DNA of 64,000 bases. Source: Planctomycetota bacterium (GTDB lineage: Bacteria; Planctomycetota; Phycisphaerae; Phycisphaerales; SM1A02). The stretch spans positions 1 through 64,000 of the forward strand of contig QWPT01000003.1 of the NCBI GenBank assembly GCA_003671075.1. Direction: 5' to 3'. Positions 49,749 through 57,831 of this stretch are shown here, piece by piece. How positions within the stretch are numbered: position 1 is the stretch's first letter; each line of letters starts with the position of its first letter. The position numbers and the translations under genes are program-made. The notes beneath the pieces are model-generated. The model did no database searches. It had not been told where the DNA came from and worked only from the letters and a program-made list of their open reading frames with translations.

Positions 49749-51776
49749 ATGTCCACTCTGACCTCGACCCCGACGGACAACATCGCCCGCACCTCCCTCG
49801 CCGATGACGCTGGAGGCGCAGAACGCCTTGAGCGCCAACTCTTCGTGGCGCTCCTCGGAGGCATGCTGCTGCTTGCCTCGTGGGTGTCGCGGCTGTTGGG
49901 CATCGAAAGTTCGGTCGCCGACATTCCTGCGCTTCTGGGCGCACTTGTGCTGGTGGTGCCTTTGGCCAAAGGCGCGTTCGAAGAGTTGCGCGAAGGCCGC
50001 GCCTCCAGCGACAGCCTCGCGAGCTTGGCCGTGTTTGCGGCCATTGCCAACGAGCTCTACCTCGCGGCAGGTTTCCTCGCTTTCTTCCTCTGGTTCAGCG
50101 AACTCGTGCTTTCGCGCACCGCTTGGGGCGCGCAACGGGCGATCCGCAATCTGCTTGAATTGACGCCTGATATCGCACGCATCGTCGATGCCGACGGCAG
50201 TGAGCGCGCGGTTTCACTTGCCGAAGTGCGCATTGGTTCGATGGTCCGCGTTCGCCCTGGTGAGAATCTTCCCGCCGACGGTGTCGTGCGCAAGGGCACC
50301 TCGAACATCAACCAAGCGTCGCTCACTGGCGAAGCGGTGCCGACCGAGGTTCAGCCTGGCGCGCCCGTCTACGCAGGCACGACCAACCTCACTGGCCAGA
50401 TCGATTTTGAAGTCACCGCCGTCAAGGGCGAGACCACCATCGGCAAGGTCGAGAAACTCATCCGCGAGGCGGAGAGCGCCAAGGGTCGCAAGCAGGAACT
50501 CATCGAGCGCATCGCTGGCTACTACGTGCCCGTCGTGCTCATGGTCTCGCTCATCGTCTGGTTCTTCACCGCAAAATCGGGATCGCCCGACGCGAAGGCC
50601 GTCGCTGCCGAACGCGCGATCACGGTGCTGGTGGTGACTTGCCCGGGCGCACTGCTCATCGCCTATCCCACCGCGATGGTGGCTGCGTTCGCCGCGGCCG
50701 CACGCTTGGGCGTGATGATCAAGCAAACGCGCACGCTCGAGAGCGCCGCCGACATCGACACGGTTGTGATGGATAAGACCGGCACGCTCACCACGGGCAA
50801 GTTTGCCGTGAGCCGACTTGCGCCTGCCGACGGCGTCGACGGTGCGATGTTGCTGCAGGCCGCGGCCGATGCAGAGCAGTCGTCGAACCACCCGCTGGCG
50901 AAGTCCATTATTGAAACCGCCGAACGCGCGCGCATCGCGCCGCACACGCTTGTTTCCTATCGCGAAGTGCATGGACGCGGCGTTGCTGCGACCACCGCCG
51001 ACGGCGAGATCTTCGCTGGACGCGGCGCTTGGATCGTCGAACTCAACGCCGCAACCGCCGCCGAAGTGAGGGTCGTCGAGGCCAAGATCGAAGGCATGTC
51101 GGGCGTGCATGTGATGGCCAATGGCCGCTACCTCGGCGCCGTCGGACTCGAGGACAAGCTGCGCCGCAATGCCACTGAGGTCGTCGCGAAGTTGCGCGAA
51201 CTGGGCGTGCGCCGCGTGTCGATCTTCACTGGTGACCGCCTCGCCGTTGCAACCCGCGTCGGCCAAGCCGTGGGTGTTGACGCGATCGAGGCCGAGTGCC
51301 TGCCCGAAGAAAAGCACGAGGAACTCAAGTACCTCATGCGCAAAGGCCACCGCACGCTCGTCGTCGGCGACGGCATCAACGACGGACCGATTCTGGCGAC
51401 CGCGGATGTCGGCGTGGCGATGGGCCTCTCTGGCTCCGACATCGCCACCAACAGCGCGGGCGTCGCGCTCATGAACGACGATCTACGCAACATCCCGTTT
51501 CTGCTTGAGATCGCCCGCAAGACCAAATCGATCATCGCGCTCAACATCACCGTGGCCGTGCTCATGGCGCTCGTTGGCCTCGCGCTCGCCGCCACTGGCA
51601 GGCTGTACATCTGGGTGACGCCGTTCTATCAGGCGGCTGCCTATGTGTTCGTGATCGCCAATTCGCTGCGCCTCGTGCGATTCGGCGAGGAGTTCGCGAC
51701 CACCGAGGAGATCCGTCGACAGGCGGAATCCGACGCGGCGGACAAGCCTTCGCGCCGCATGCTCGCTGGCCCCTGA
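49749..51776 (+). CDS. Heavy-metal-type P-type ATPase with CPG motif
   Basis: 675 aa with no N-terminal metal-binding domain. Layout: helices, actuator domain with SLTGEAVPTEV, transport helix VVTCPGALLIAYPTAM, phosphorylation site DKTGTLTTGK, the HP motif SSNHPLAKSI, nucleotide domain, GDGINDGPILATADVGVAMG hinge, and last helices ending FVIANSLRLVRFGEE. The ion-binding motif reads CPG instead of the CPC or SPC of best-known P1B pumps. The overall shape fits P1B (Cu, Zn/Cd or Co class), but the metal cannot be decided. It is divergent from gpsA. Confidence 0.88.
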   Translation: MSTLTSTPTDNIARTSLADDAGGAERLERQLFVALLGGMLLLASWVSRLLGIESSVADIPALLGALVLVVPLAKGAFEELREGRASSDSLASLAVFAAIANELYLAAGFLAFFLWFSELVLSRTAWGAQRAIRNLLELTPDIARIVDADGSERAVSLAEVRIGSMVRVRPGENLPADGVVRKGTSNINQASLTGEAVPTEVQPGAPVYAGTTNLTGQIDFEVTAVKGETTIGKVEKLIREAESAKGRKQELIERIAGYYVPVVLMVSLIVWFFTAKSGSPDAKAVAAERAITVLVVTCPGALLIAYPTAMVAAFAAAARLGVMIKQTRTLESAADIDTVVMDKTGTLTTGKFAVSRLAPADGVDGAMLLQAAADAEQSSNHPLAKSIIETAERARIAPHTLVSYREVHGRGVAATTADGEIFAGRGAWIVELNAATAAEVRVVEAKIEGMSGVHVMANGRYLGAVGLEDKLRRNATEVVAKLRELGVRRVSIFTGDRLAVATRVGQAVGVDAIEAECLPEEKHEELKYLMRKGHRTLVVGDGINDGPILATADVGVAMGLSGSDIATNSAGVALMNDDLRNIPFLLEIARKTKSIIALNITVAVLMALVGLALAATGRLYIWVTPFYQAAAYVFVIANSLRLVRFGEEFATTEEIRRQAESDAADKPSRRMLAGP

Positions 51777-51794
51777 CCGCCTGCACGAAGTTGC

Positions 51795-51800
51795 TACATT
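51795..51800 (+). promoter_or_regulatory. Candidate -10 box of the aldolase gene
   Basis: TTGC-TACATT would give a leader of about 62 nt before ATG 51869. It is the same box type as the leaderless promoters, but with a real leader. Confidence 0.4.
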
Positions 51801-51868
51801 TCGCGGGCGCGTGCGTTCTCTTCACCTGAGGTCGGCGCGTTCGCTTCATTTCCCGCCCGGGACCAAAC

Positions 51869-52951
51869 ATGTCGACACTCAGCACGATTCAGTCGCTCCT
51901 CGGCGCCGATGCCGATTCGCTCCTCAACCACAAGGCCAAGGTGTCGAAGGATGTGCTGCACATCCCGGGACCGACATCGGTCGACACCTGCTTCGGTCCG
52001 AGCGATCGCAGCCCGCAAGTGATGCGCAGCCTTCAGTCGATGCTCGGCCACGGTCGACTCGCCAACACTGGGTACCTCTCGATCCTTCCGGTCGATCAGG
52101 GCATCGAGCATTCCGCGGGCGCGAGCTTCGCGAAGAACCCGATTTACTTCGATGGCGAGAACATCGTCAAGCTTGCGATCGAGGGCGGCTGCAACGCCGT
52201 CGCCTCGACCTTCGGCGTGCTCTCGAGCGTCTCGCGCAAGTACGCGCACCGCATTCCGTTCATGGTCAAGATCAACCACAACGAACTCATGACCTATCCG
52301 AACAAGTTCGACCAGATCATGTTCGGCTCGGTGCGCGATGCGTGGAATCTCGGCGCCTGCGCGGTTGGCGCGACCATTTACTTCGGCAGCGACAACTCCA
52401 CGCGGCAGATCGTCGAAGTCGCGCGCGCATTCGATGAGGCGCACGAACTGGGCATGGCGACGGTGCTGTGGTGCTACATCAGAAACAACGCGTTTAAGGT
52501 CGGCAGCGGAGCATCTCAGAAGGATTTTCATGTGTCCGCCGACCTCACCGGCCAGGCCAATCACCTGGGCGTGACGATCAAGGCCGACATCATCAAGCAA
52601 AAGTTGCCCGAGCTGAATGGCGGCTTCGAGGCGCTGAATTCGGGCGACTCGAGCTACGGCAAACTCGACAAGCGCATGTACACCGATCTCTCGACCGATC
52701 ATCCGATCGACCTCTGCCGCTATCAGGTTCTGAACTGTTACTGCGGACGCGCGGGCCTGATCAACTCGGGCGGCGCCAGCGGATCCAACGATCTCACCGA
52801 GGCGGTGAAGACCGCGGTGATCAACAAGCGCGCGGGCGGAATGGGCCTGATTTCGGGACGCAAGGCGTTTCAGAAGCCGATGGCCGACGGAGTGAAACTC
52901 CTGAACGCAGTGCAGGATGTGTATCTGTGCGCGGGCGTTACGGTGGCTTGA
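51869..52951 (+). CDS. fbaB: Class I fructose-bisphosphate aldolase (DhnA/FbaB type)
   Basis: 360 aa, close to E. coli FbaB (about 350). It interconverts fructose-1,6-bisphosphate with DHAP and glyceraldehyde-3-phosphate through a Schiff-base Lys. Visible: [86 protein letters not shown] and the phosphate-binding [39 protein letters not shown]. The final GTG-GCT-TGA is the first unit of an 11-bp tandem array. Confidence 0.92.
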   Translation: MSTLSTIQSLLGADADSLLNHKAKVSKDVLHIPGPTSVDTCFGPSDRSPQVMRSLQSMLGHGRLANTGYLSILPVDQGIEHSAGASFAKNPIYFDGENIVKLAIEGGCNAVASTFGVLSSVSRKYAHRIPFMVKINHNELMTYPNKFDQIMFGSVRDAWNLGACAVGATIYFGSDNSTRQIVEVARAFDEAHELGMATVLWCYIRNNAFKVGSGASQKDFHVSADLTGQANHLGVTIKADIIKQKLPELNGGFEALNSGDSSYGKLDKRMYTDLSTDHPIDLCRYQVLNCYCGRAGLINSGGASGSNDLTEAVKTAVINKRAGGMGLISGRKAFQKPMADGVKLLNAVQDVYLCAGVTVA

Positions 52952-53008
52952 TCGTGGCTTGATCGTGGCTTGATCGTGGCTTGATCGTGGCTTGCTCGTG
53001 ACTTGCTC
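52943..53008. repeat. 11-bp tandem array over the aldolase stop codon
   Basis: Four perfect GTGGCTTGATC units plus two variants (GTGGCTTGCTC, GTGACTTGCTC). The first unit is the aldolase's own Val-Ala-stop. Confidence 0.95.
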
Positions 53009-53038
53009 GTGAACGCGGACGCGGGCACGCGTCTCGCG

Positions 53039-53044
53039 TAGACT
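53039..53044 (+). promoter_or_regulatory. -10 box of mnmA (leaderless)
   Basis: TAGACT, seven bases, then GTG; the predicted leader is one base. No Shine-Dalgarno sequence. Confidence 0.5.
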
Positions 53045-53051
53045 CGCGGCT

Positions 53052-54191
53052 GTGAAGATTCTTCTCGCCATGTCCGGCGGTGTCGACAGTTCCGTCGCCG
53101 CCGCGATGCTTCAGCGCGATGGCCATGAGGTCGTCGGCTGCTTCATGCGGCTGGGAAGTCCGGGCGAAGAGCTTGAGACGCCGCTTGCCGGAGCTGCCTG
53201 CAAGATCGGTCCCGCCAACAGCAGTCCCGCGAAGATCGGCCATCAAGGCTGCTGCTCGATCAACGACGCTGCCGACGCTCGCCTGGTCGCAGCTAAGTTG
53301 GGAATCCCCTTCTATGTCGTGAATTTCCGCAACGACTTCGGGCGGATCATCTCGTACTTCGAAGAGGAGTATCACGCCGGCCGCACGCCCAATCCATGCG
53401 TGCGCTGCAACGACTGGCTGAAGTTTGGAAAGTTGCGCGAGTACGCCGAGCAACTCGGCTGCGACGCTGTTGCCACCGGCCACTACGCGCGCGTGGCGAC
53501 GACCGACGCGGGACCGCGCATCCAGCGCGGCCTCGATCGCGCGAAGGATCAGTCGTATGTGCTCTTTGGAATCGGTCGCAACGCGCTCGCGCGCATGATG
53601 CTGCCGATCGGCGAGATGGAGAAGCCGGATGTACGGGCGTTGGCCCGTGATTTTGCGCTGCCCGTCTTTGACAAGCCTGATTCGCAGGAGATCTGCTTCG
53701 TGCCCGACGACTACGCGAAGTTTCTCGAGCGCCGCGCGCCTGCTCGGTTTGCTGAGGGCGCGATCGAGGATGAGTCGGGCCGCGAACTCGGCCGCCACGA
53801 AGGCCACCAGAACTTCACCATCGGGCAACGCAAGGGAATCCGCGTAGCTGCAACGATTCCGCTGTATGTGCTGCGCAAGGATGCAACGCGCAACGCCGTG
53901 GTGGTTGGCCCGCGCGCATCGCTCGAGGTCCATCGCGTCGAGGCGGCCGAAGTGGTGTGGTACGCCGGCGACGGTCATGAAACCGAAGTCGAGTGCACGG
54001 CGCAGGTTCGCGCCCACGGAGCAGGAATTCCCGCACGGGCGCGCGTGATCTGCGTCGATGGCGTGACCACGCTCGATGTGCGTTTTTTGCGCGCGGAATC
54101 GGGCGTTGCGCCGGGGCAGGCCGTGGTCTGTTACGACGGCGAAGAGCGCGTCCTCGGCGGCGGATGGATCCACGCTACATTCCCCGCGTGA
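53052..54191 (+). CDS. mnmA: tRNA-specific 2-thiouridylase MnmA
   Basis: 379 aa, GTG start. It thiolates U34 of Lys, Glu and Gln tRNAs. PP-loop AMSGGVDSSVAAA; CCSINDAADARLVAAKLGIPFYVVNFR; catalytic Cys pair in TPNPCVRCNDWLKFG and KPDSQEICFVPD; ATGHYARV; C-terminal beta domain starting HQNFTIGQRKG. An inserted 20-residue loop (ELETPLAGAACKIGPANSSPAKIGHQ) precedes the CC motif. The stop overlaps the next gene's GTG start (GTGA). Confidence 0.94.
   Translation: MKILLAMSGGVDSSVAAAMLQRDGHEVVGCFMRLGSPGEELETPLAGAACKIGPANSSPAKIGHQGCCSINDAADARLVAAKLGIPFYVVNFRNDFGRIISYFEEEYHAGRTPNPCVRCNDWLKFGKLREYAEQLGCDAVATGHYARVATTDAGPRIQRGLDRAKDQSYVLFGIGRNALARMMLPIGEMEKPDVRALARDFALPVFDKPDSQEICFVPDDYAKFLERRAPARFAEGAIEDESGRELGRHEGHQNFTIGQRKGIRVAATIPLYVLRKDATRNAVVVGPRASLEVHRVEAAEVVWYAGDGHETEVECTAQVRAHGAGIPARARVICVDGVTTLDVRFLRAESGVAPGQAVVCYDGEERVLGGGWIHATFPA
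54176..54181 (+). promoter_or_regulatory. Possible internal promoter for the RNase HII-like gene
   Basis: GC-TACATT inside the last codons of mnmA, six bases before the GTG. The spacing equals that of the leaderless promoters, but it may be chance because the site is coding. Confidence 0.35.
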
Positions 54192-55138
54192 TTTACGCAG
54201 GCATCGACGAGGCGGGCTACGGCCCGCTGCTTGGACCTCTGTGCGTCGGCGCGAGCGCGTTTCGCCTTGCCGATGTGCGCGACGCATCCACGGCGCCCGA
54301 CCTTTGGTCGTTGCTTTCGCTCGGCGTCTGCCGCAAGCCCAAGGACGCGCGACGCAGAATCGCCGTTGCCGACAGCAAAAAACTCAAGAGCGCGGGCGAC
54401 CAGCCGCTCATCCATCTTGAGCGCGGCGTGATGGCGTTCGCAGGAATCGACATCGCTTGCGACGCCCAACTCTTCGCGCGGCTGGGCGTGCATACGCGCG
54501 AGACCAAGGCGACTCCGTGGCACGCGCGTGAAATGACTTTACCGACCTCGCACACGCGCGACTCGCTGGGGATCGCGCGCAATGTCGTCGCGCGCGCGCT
54601 TGCCCGCGCCAACGCCGAGGTCGCCCACTTCGGCGTCTGCGCGCTCGATGCGCCGAGTTTCAACGCGCTCTACCGCAGCCTCGCCAACAAGGCGCATGTC
54701 AACATGTCGCTGGTGTTTGAGGCCGCACGCAACATCGATCTGCTGCGCGGCGACGAGCCGGCCTTCCTCGCCATTGACCGGTTGGGCGGTCGCTCGACCT
54801 ACACCCGCGAACTCGAGGAGCATGTTGCCCGCGGCGCGCGAGTGCGCACGATCATCGAGTCCGACGAACGCTCCGCCTACGAAGTCGGCGACGGCCTCTT
54901 CGTGTCGTTCGAGGTCCAAGCGGAGGACCGACACCTGCCGGTGGCGCTGGCGTCGATGGCTGCGAAGTATGTTCGCGAGCTGGTCATGCGCCGCCTGAAC
55001 GCGTACTTCGCCGAGCGGATGCCCGGGCTCGAGCCAACCGCGGGCTATGTCGAGGACGGGCGGCGCTTTCTTGCCGAAGTGAAGCCGATCCTCCTCCGAG
55101 AGGCGATTCCCGAGGGCGAGTTCGCCCGCATGGTGTGA
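54188..55138 (+). CDS. Ribonuclease HII-like protein, enlarged
   Basis: 316 aa from a GTG overlapping the mnmA stop. The opening IYAGIDEAGYGPLLGPLCVGA is the RNase HII/HIII active-site strand (Asp-Glu pair; G-Y-G instead of G-R-G). DSKKL (substrate-binding), FLAIDRLGGRSTY (third acidic residue) and ESDERSAYEV...ASMAAKYVRELVMRRLN follow as in RNase HII (fourth Asp and AKxxRD-like helix). Classical RNase HII is about 200 aa; the extra about 100 residues lie between DSKKL and the third acid. It probably removes ribonucleotides or RNA from DNA, but the insertion may have changed its role. Confidence 0.72.
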   Translation: MIYAGIDEAGYGPLLGPLCVGASAFRLADVRDASTAPDLWSLLSLGVCRKPKDARRRIAVADSKKLKSAGDQPLIHLERGVMAFAGIDIACDAQLFARLGVHTRETKATPWHAREMTLPTSHTRDSLGIARNVVARALARANAEVAHFGVCALDAPSFNALYRSLANKAHVNMSLVFEAARNIDLLRGDEPAFLAIDRLGGRSTYTRELEEHVARGARVRTIIESDERSAYEVGDGLFVSFEVQAEDRHLPVALASMAAKYVRELVMRRLNAYFAERMPGLEPTAGYVEDGRRFLAEVKPILLREAIPEGEFARMV

Positions 55139-55175
55139 AATTGGGCTTATAAGCCTGAAATCGGGGGCCATGACG

Positions 55176-55215
55176 GACGGAGCGCGGCTGGGCGGGACGG
55201 AGCGCGGCTGGGCGG
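55176..55215. repeat. 20-bp tandem repeat after the RNase HII-like gene
   Basis: GACGGAGCGCGGCTGGGCGG occurs twice directly, with the start of a third unit. Confidence 0.9.
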
Positions 55216-55304
55216 GACGAATCGCGACCCCTGTCCCTCCGATGATCGGCGCAACGGAGGAATTGGCGTTGCATTGGCATCGACGCAGGTTTACACTGTT
55301 CGGC

Positions 55305-55322
55305 TCGGCGGAATTCCGCCGA
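55305..55322. promoter_or_regulatory. 18-bp perfect palindrome upstream of fusA
   Basis: TCGGCGGAATTCCGCCGA is fully symmetric. It could be an operator or an RNA hairpin element; position alone suggests control of fusA. Confidence 0.5.
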
Positions 55323-55345
55323 CAAGAATCCATACCTGCCTAACC

Positions 55346-55441
55346 ATGACTGACGACGACCCAACCATTGCCGACGACGACCGCCGCGCCCCCACGCGCA
55401 GATGGTCCTCGCCGCGCGACTGGTTGAGGAGCGTCCGCTGA
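55346..55441 (+). CDS. Possible leader peptide upstream of fusA
   Basis: 31 codons starting MTDDDPTIADDDRRAPTRRW. There is no good ribosome-binding site, and its stop codon lies inside a 12-bp palindrome. It is too short to judge by sequence alone and may be chance. Confidence 0.2.
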   Translation: MTDDDPTIADDDRRAPTRRWSSPRDWLRSVR

Positions 55442-55558
55442 TCAGCGCACGGTTTCGTTCCCCACTTCACATTCTGTCTTGAACCGTCGCCGAAGGCTCG
55501 GCGACACGCATCGTTACTCCGCCCGCTTGTCAGCGGGCCCACTTTCAGGATTCCCGAC

Positions 55559-57670
55559 ATGGCTACCGATCTCAATAGGGTCCGCAACATCGGCATCTGC
55601 GCCCACATCGACGCAGGCAAGACGACCGTTTCCGAACGCATCCTCTTTTACACTGGCCGCAACTACAAGATCGGCGAGGTCCACGACGGAACCGCCACGA
55701 TGGACTTCCTCCAGGAGGAGCAGGAGCGCGGCATCACCATCCAGTCGGCCGCGACGACTTGCCCGTGGGAGAAGGACGGCCACGAGTACAAGATCAACCT
55801 GATCGATACCCCGGGCCACGTCGACTTCACCATCGAGGTCGAGCGTTCGCTGCGCGTCCTCGACGGCGCGTGCGCGGTGTTTGACGGCAAGGAAGGCGTC
55901 GAGGCGCAGTCCGAGACCGTCTGGCGCCAGGCCGATCGCTACAACGTTCCCCGCCTTTGCTTCATCAACAAGATGGACAAGATGGGCGCCGATTGGGACT
56001 TCTCCTTCGCCTCGATCCGCTCGCGCCTCGGCGCCAACGGCATCGCCATCCAGCTGCCGATCGGCAAGGGCAACGACTTCATCGGAATCATCGATCTCGT
56101 CACGATGAAGGCCAACTACTTCTCGCAAGACGATCAGGGCGCCACGATGACCGAGGGCGAGATTCCTGCCGACTTGCTCGACAAGGCGGAGTACTACCGC
56201 AACGAACTCATCGAAAAGGCCGCTGAAGTCGAGGATGTGCTCATGGAGCAGTTCCTCACCGACCCGGCGAAGATCACCAACGAGCAGTTGAAGGCCGCGA
56301 TTCGTCGTGGCACGATCGACATCAAGTGCTTCCCCGTGCTCTGCGGCGCTGCGCTGAAGAACATCGGCGTGCAGAAGGTGCTCGATGCTGCCATCGACTA
56401 TCTGCCGAATCCGACCGAGCGTCCCGACACCAAGGGCGTGAATCCTGATGACATCAACCAGCCGATGACGCGTCCGCACTCCGCGACCGCGCCGTTCTCC
56501 GCGCTGGTGTTCAAGGTCGTTTCCGACATTCACGGCGACCTCACCTACATCCGCATCTACTCCGGCACCCTGGACAAGGGCACCCGCGTGCTCAATCCCG
56601 GCAACGGCAAGCGCGAGAATGTCAGCCGCATCTTCGAGATGCACGCGCGTGACCGTAACGCGCTCGATACCGTCGACGCTGGCAACATCGTCGCCGTCAT
56701 CGGTCTCAAGAGCTCGTACACCGGCGACACCATCTGCGATCAGGATCACCCAATCATCCTCGAGCGCATGACCTTCCCTGAGCCGGTTATCTCGATGGCG
56801 ATCGAGCCGATCACCGCCGACGACAAGAAGAAGCTTGGCGATGCGCTCACCACCATCCGCCGAGAGGACCCGTCCTTCCGCTCCAACTACAACGACGAAA
56901 CCGGCGAGACCATCATCGCGGGCATGGGCGAGCTTCACCTTGAGATCATCAAGAACAAGCTGACGCGCGACATGAAGATCGGCGTGAATGTTGGCAAGCC
57001 GCGCGTTTCCTATCGCGAGACCATCCTCGGTACCGCCAAGGATGTCCGCGGTCTGTTCAAGAAGCAGTCCGGTGGACGCGGTCAGTTCGGCGACGCAGTT
57101 GTGACCGTCATGCCGATCACGCCTGAGCAGGCGGCCGAAGAAGAATTGAAGATGAAGAACGGCATCGTGTTCGAGGACAAGATCGCCGGCGGCGTTGTTC
57201 CGCGCGAATTCATCCCGTCGATCGAATACGGCGTGCGTCAGGCTGCGGCTTCGGGCGTTCTTGGCGGCTACCCCGTCATCAATGTCCGCGTCCAGCTCGT
57301 CTACGGTTCGTACCACGATGTCGACTCCAGCCAGATCGCCTTCGAGCAGGCCGGCATGCTGGCCTTCCGCGAGGCGATCATGAAGGCGAAGCCAGCGCTT
57401 CTCGAGCCCATCATGAAGCTCGTGGTCACTACGCCTGACGAGTTCTTCGGCAACGTCTCGGGCGACATCGCTTCCCGTCGCGGCCAGATCACCGACCAGG
57501 AGATGCGCGGCAATGCGCGCTTGCTCACCTGCGAAGTGCCGCTGTCCGAGCTCTTCGGCTACACCACGACCCTGCGTTCGATGACGCAGGGCCGCGCGAC
57601 CAGCTCGATGGAGCCGCTGACCTACCGCGTCATGCCAGAGAAGTTGAAGGACCTCGTCCTGAAGAAGTAA
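55559..57670 (+). CDS. fusA: Translation elongation factor G
   Basis: 703 aa, full length. It drives translocation and ribosome recycling with GTP. G1 AHIDAGKTT, G2/switch region DFLQEEQERGITIQSAA, G3 DTPGHVDF, G4 NKMDKMGADW. Domain II (from about 300), domain III (ELHLEIIKNKLTRD), domain IV (VSYRETILGTAKDVRGLFKKQSGGRGQFGDAVVTVMP) and domain V (GARLLTCEVPLSELFGYTTTLRSMTQGRATSSME-type) follow. AGGA lies eight to nine bases before the ATG. The usual rpsL, rpsG and tuf neighbours are absent, so it is a single-gene unit with its own leader and terminator. Confidence 0.96.
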   Translation: MATDLNRVRNIGICAHIDAGKTTVSERILFYTGRNYKIGEVHDGTATMDFLQEEQERGITIQSAATTCPWEKDGHEYKINLIDTPGHVDFTIEVERSLRVLDGACAVFDGKEGVEAQSETVWRQADRYNVPRLCFINKMDKMGADWDFSFASIRSRLGANGIAIQLPIGKGNDFIGIIDLVTMKANYFSQDDQGATMTEGEIPADLLDKAEYYRNELIEKAAEVEDVLMEQFLTDPAKITNEQLKAAIRRGTIDIKCFPVLCGAALKNIGVQKVLDAAIDYLPNPTERPDTKGVNPDDINQPMTRPHSATAPFSALVFKVVSDIHGDLTYIRIYSGTLDKGTRVLNPGNGKRENVSRIFEMHARDRNALDTVDAGNIVAVIGLKSSYTGDTICDQDHPIILERMTFPEPVISMAIEPITADDKKKLGDALTTIRREDPSFRSNYNDETGETIIAGMGELHLEIIKNKLTRDMKIGVNVGKPRVSYRETILGTAKDVRGLFKKQSGGRGQFGDAVVTVMPITPEQAAEEELKMKNGIVFEDKIAGGVVPREFIPSIEYGVRQAAASGVLGGYPVINVRVQLVYGSYHDVDSSQIAFEQAGMLAFREAIMKAKPALLEPIMKLVVTTPDEFFGNVSGDIASRRGQITDQEMRGNARLLTCEVPLSELFGYTTTLRSMTQGRATSSMEPLTYRVMPEKLKDLVLKK

Positions 57671-57750
57671 GCCGCTGCGTATCTGGCGGTCGCCGCTGTT
57701 GCGGCTTCCTCTGGTGGTGGTGCTTGTGGTTGATGTGATTTGAAACTTTG

Positions 57751-57783
57751 ACCGCCGCCGGTTTTTGCCGGCGGCGGTTTTCC
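57751..57783 (+). terminator. Terminator of fusA
   Basis: ACCGCCGCCGG and CCGGCGGCGGT arms with a TTTTTG loop, followed by TTTTCCTTT. Confidence 0.85.
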
Positions 57784-57817
57784 TTTGAGAGATCATGACG
57801 CGCCCTCGCCGACTGCC

Positions 57818-57823
57818 TACTAT
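57818..57823 (+). promoter_or_regulatory. -10 box of the phosphatase-ribD operon (leaderless)
   Basis: TGCC-TACTAT, eight bases, then ATG; predicted leader two bases. It follows the fusA terminator, so a fresh promoter is needed here. Confidence 0.6.
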
Positions 57824-57831
57824 GGCGCCCC

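Larger units (their letters stand above)
55139..55558. other. Structured leader region of fusA
   Basis: 420 bases without a clear gene. In order: a 20-bp repeat (55176-55215); an 18-bp perfect palindrome TCGGCGGAATTCCGCCGA (55305-55322); a 31-codon mini-ORF (55346-55441); the palindrome CGCTGATCAGCG over its stop (55436-55447); the hairpin GTCGCCGA-AGGC-TCGGCGAC (55486-55505); and the hairpin GCCCGCT-TGTC-AGCGGGC (55521-55538), 20 nt before the fusA start. A weak TACACT -10-like box lies near 55290. Confidence 0.6.
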
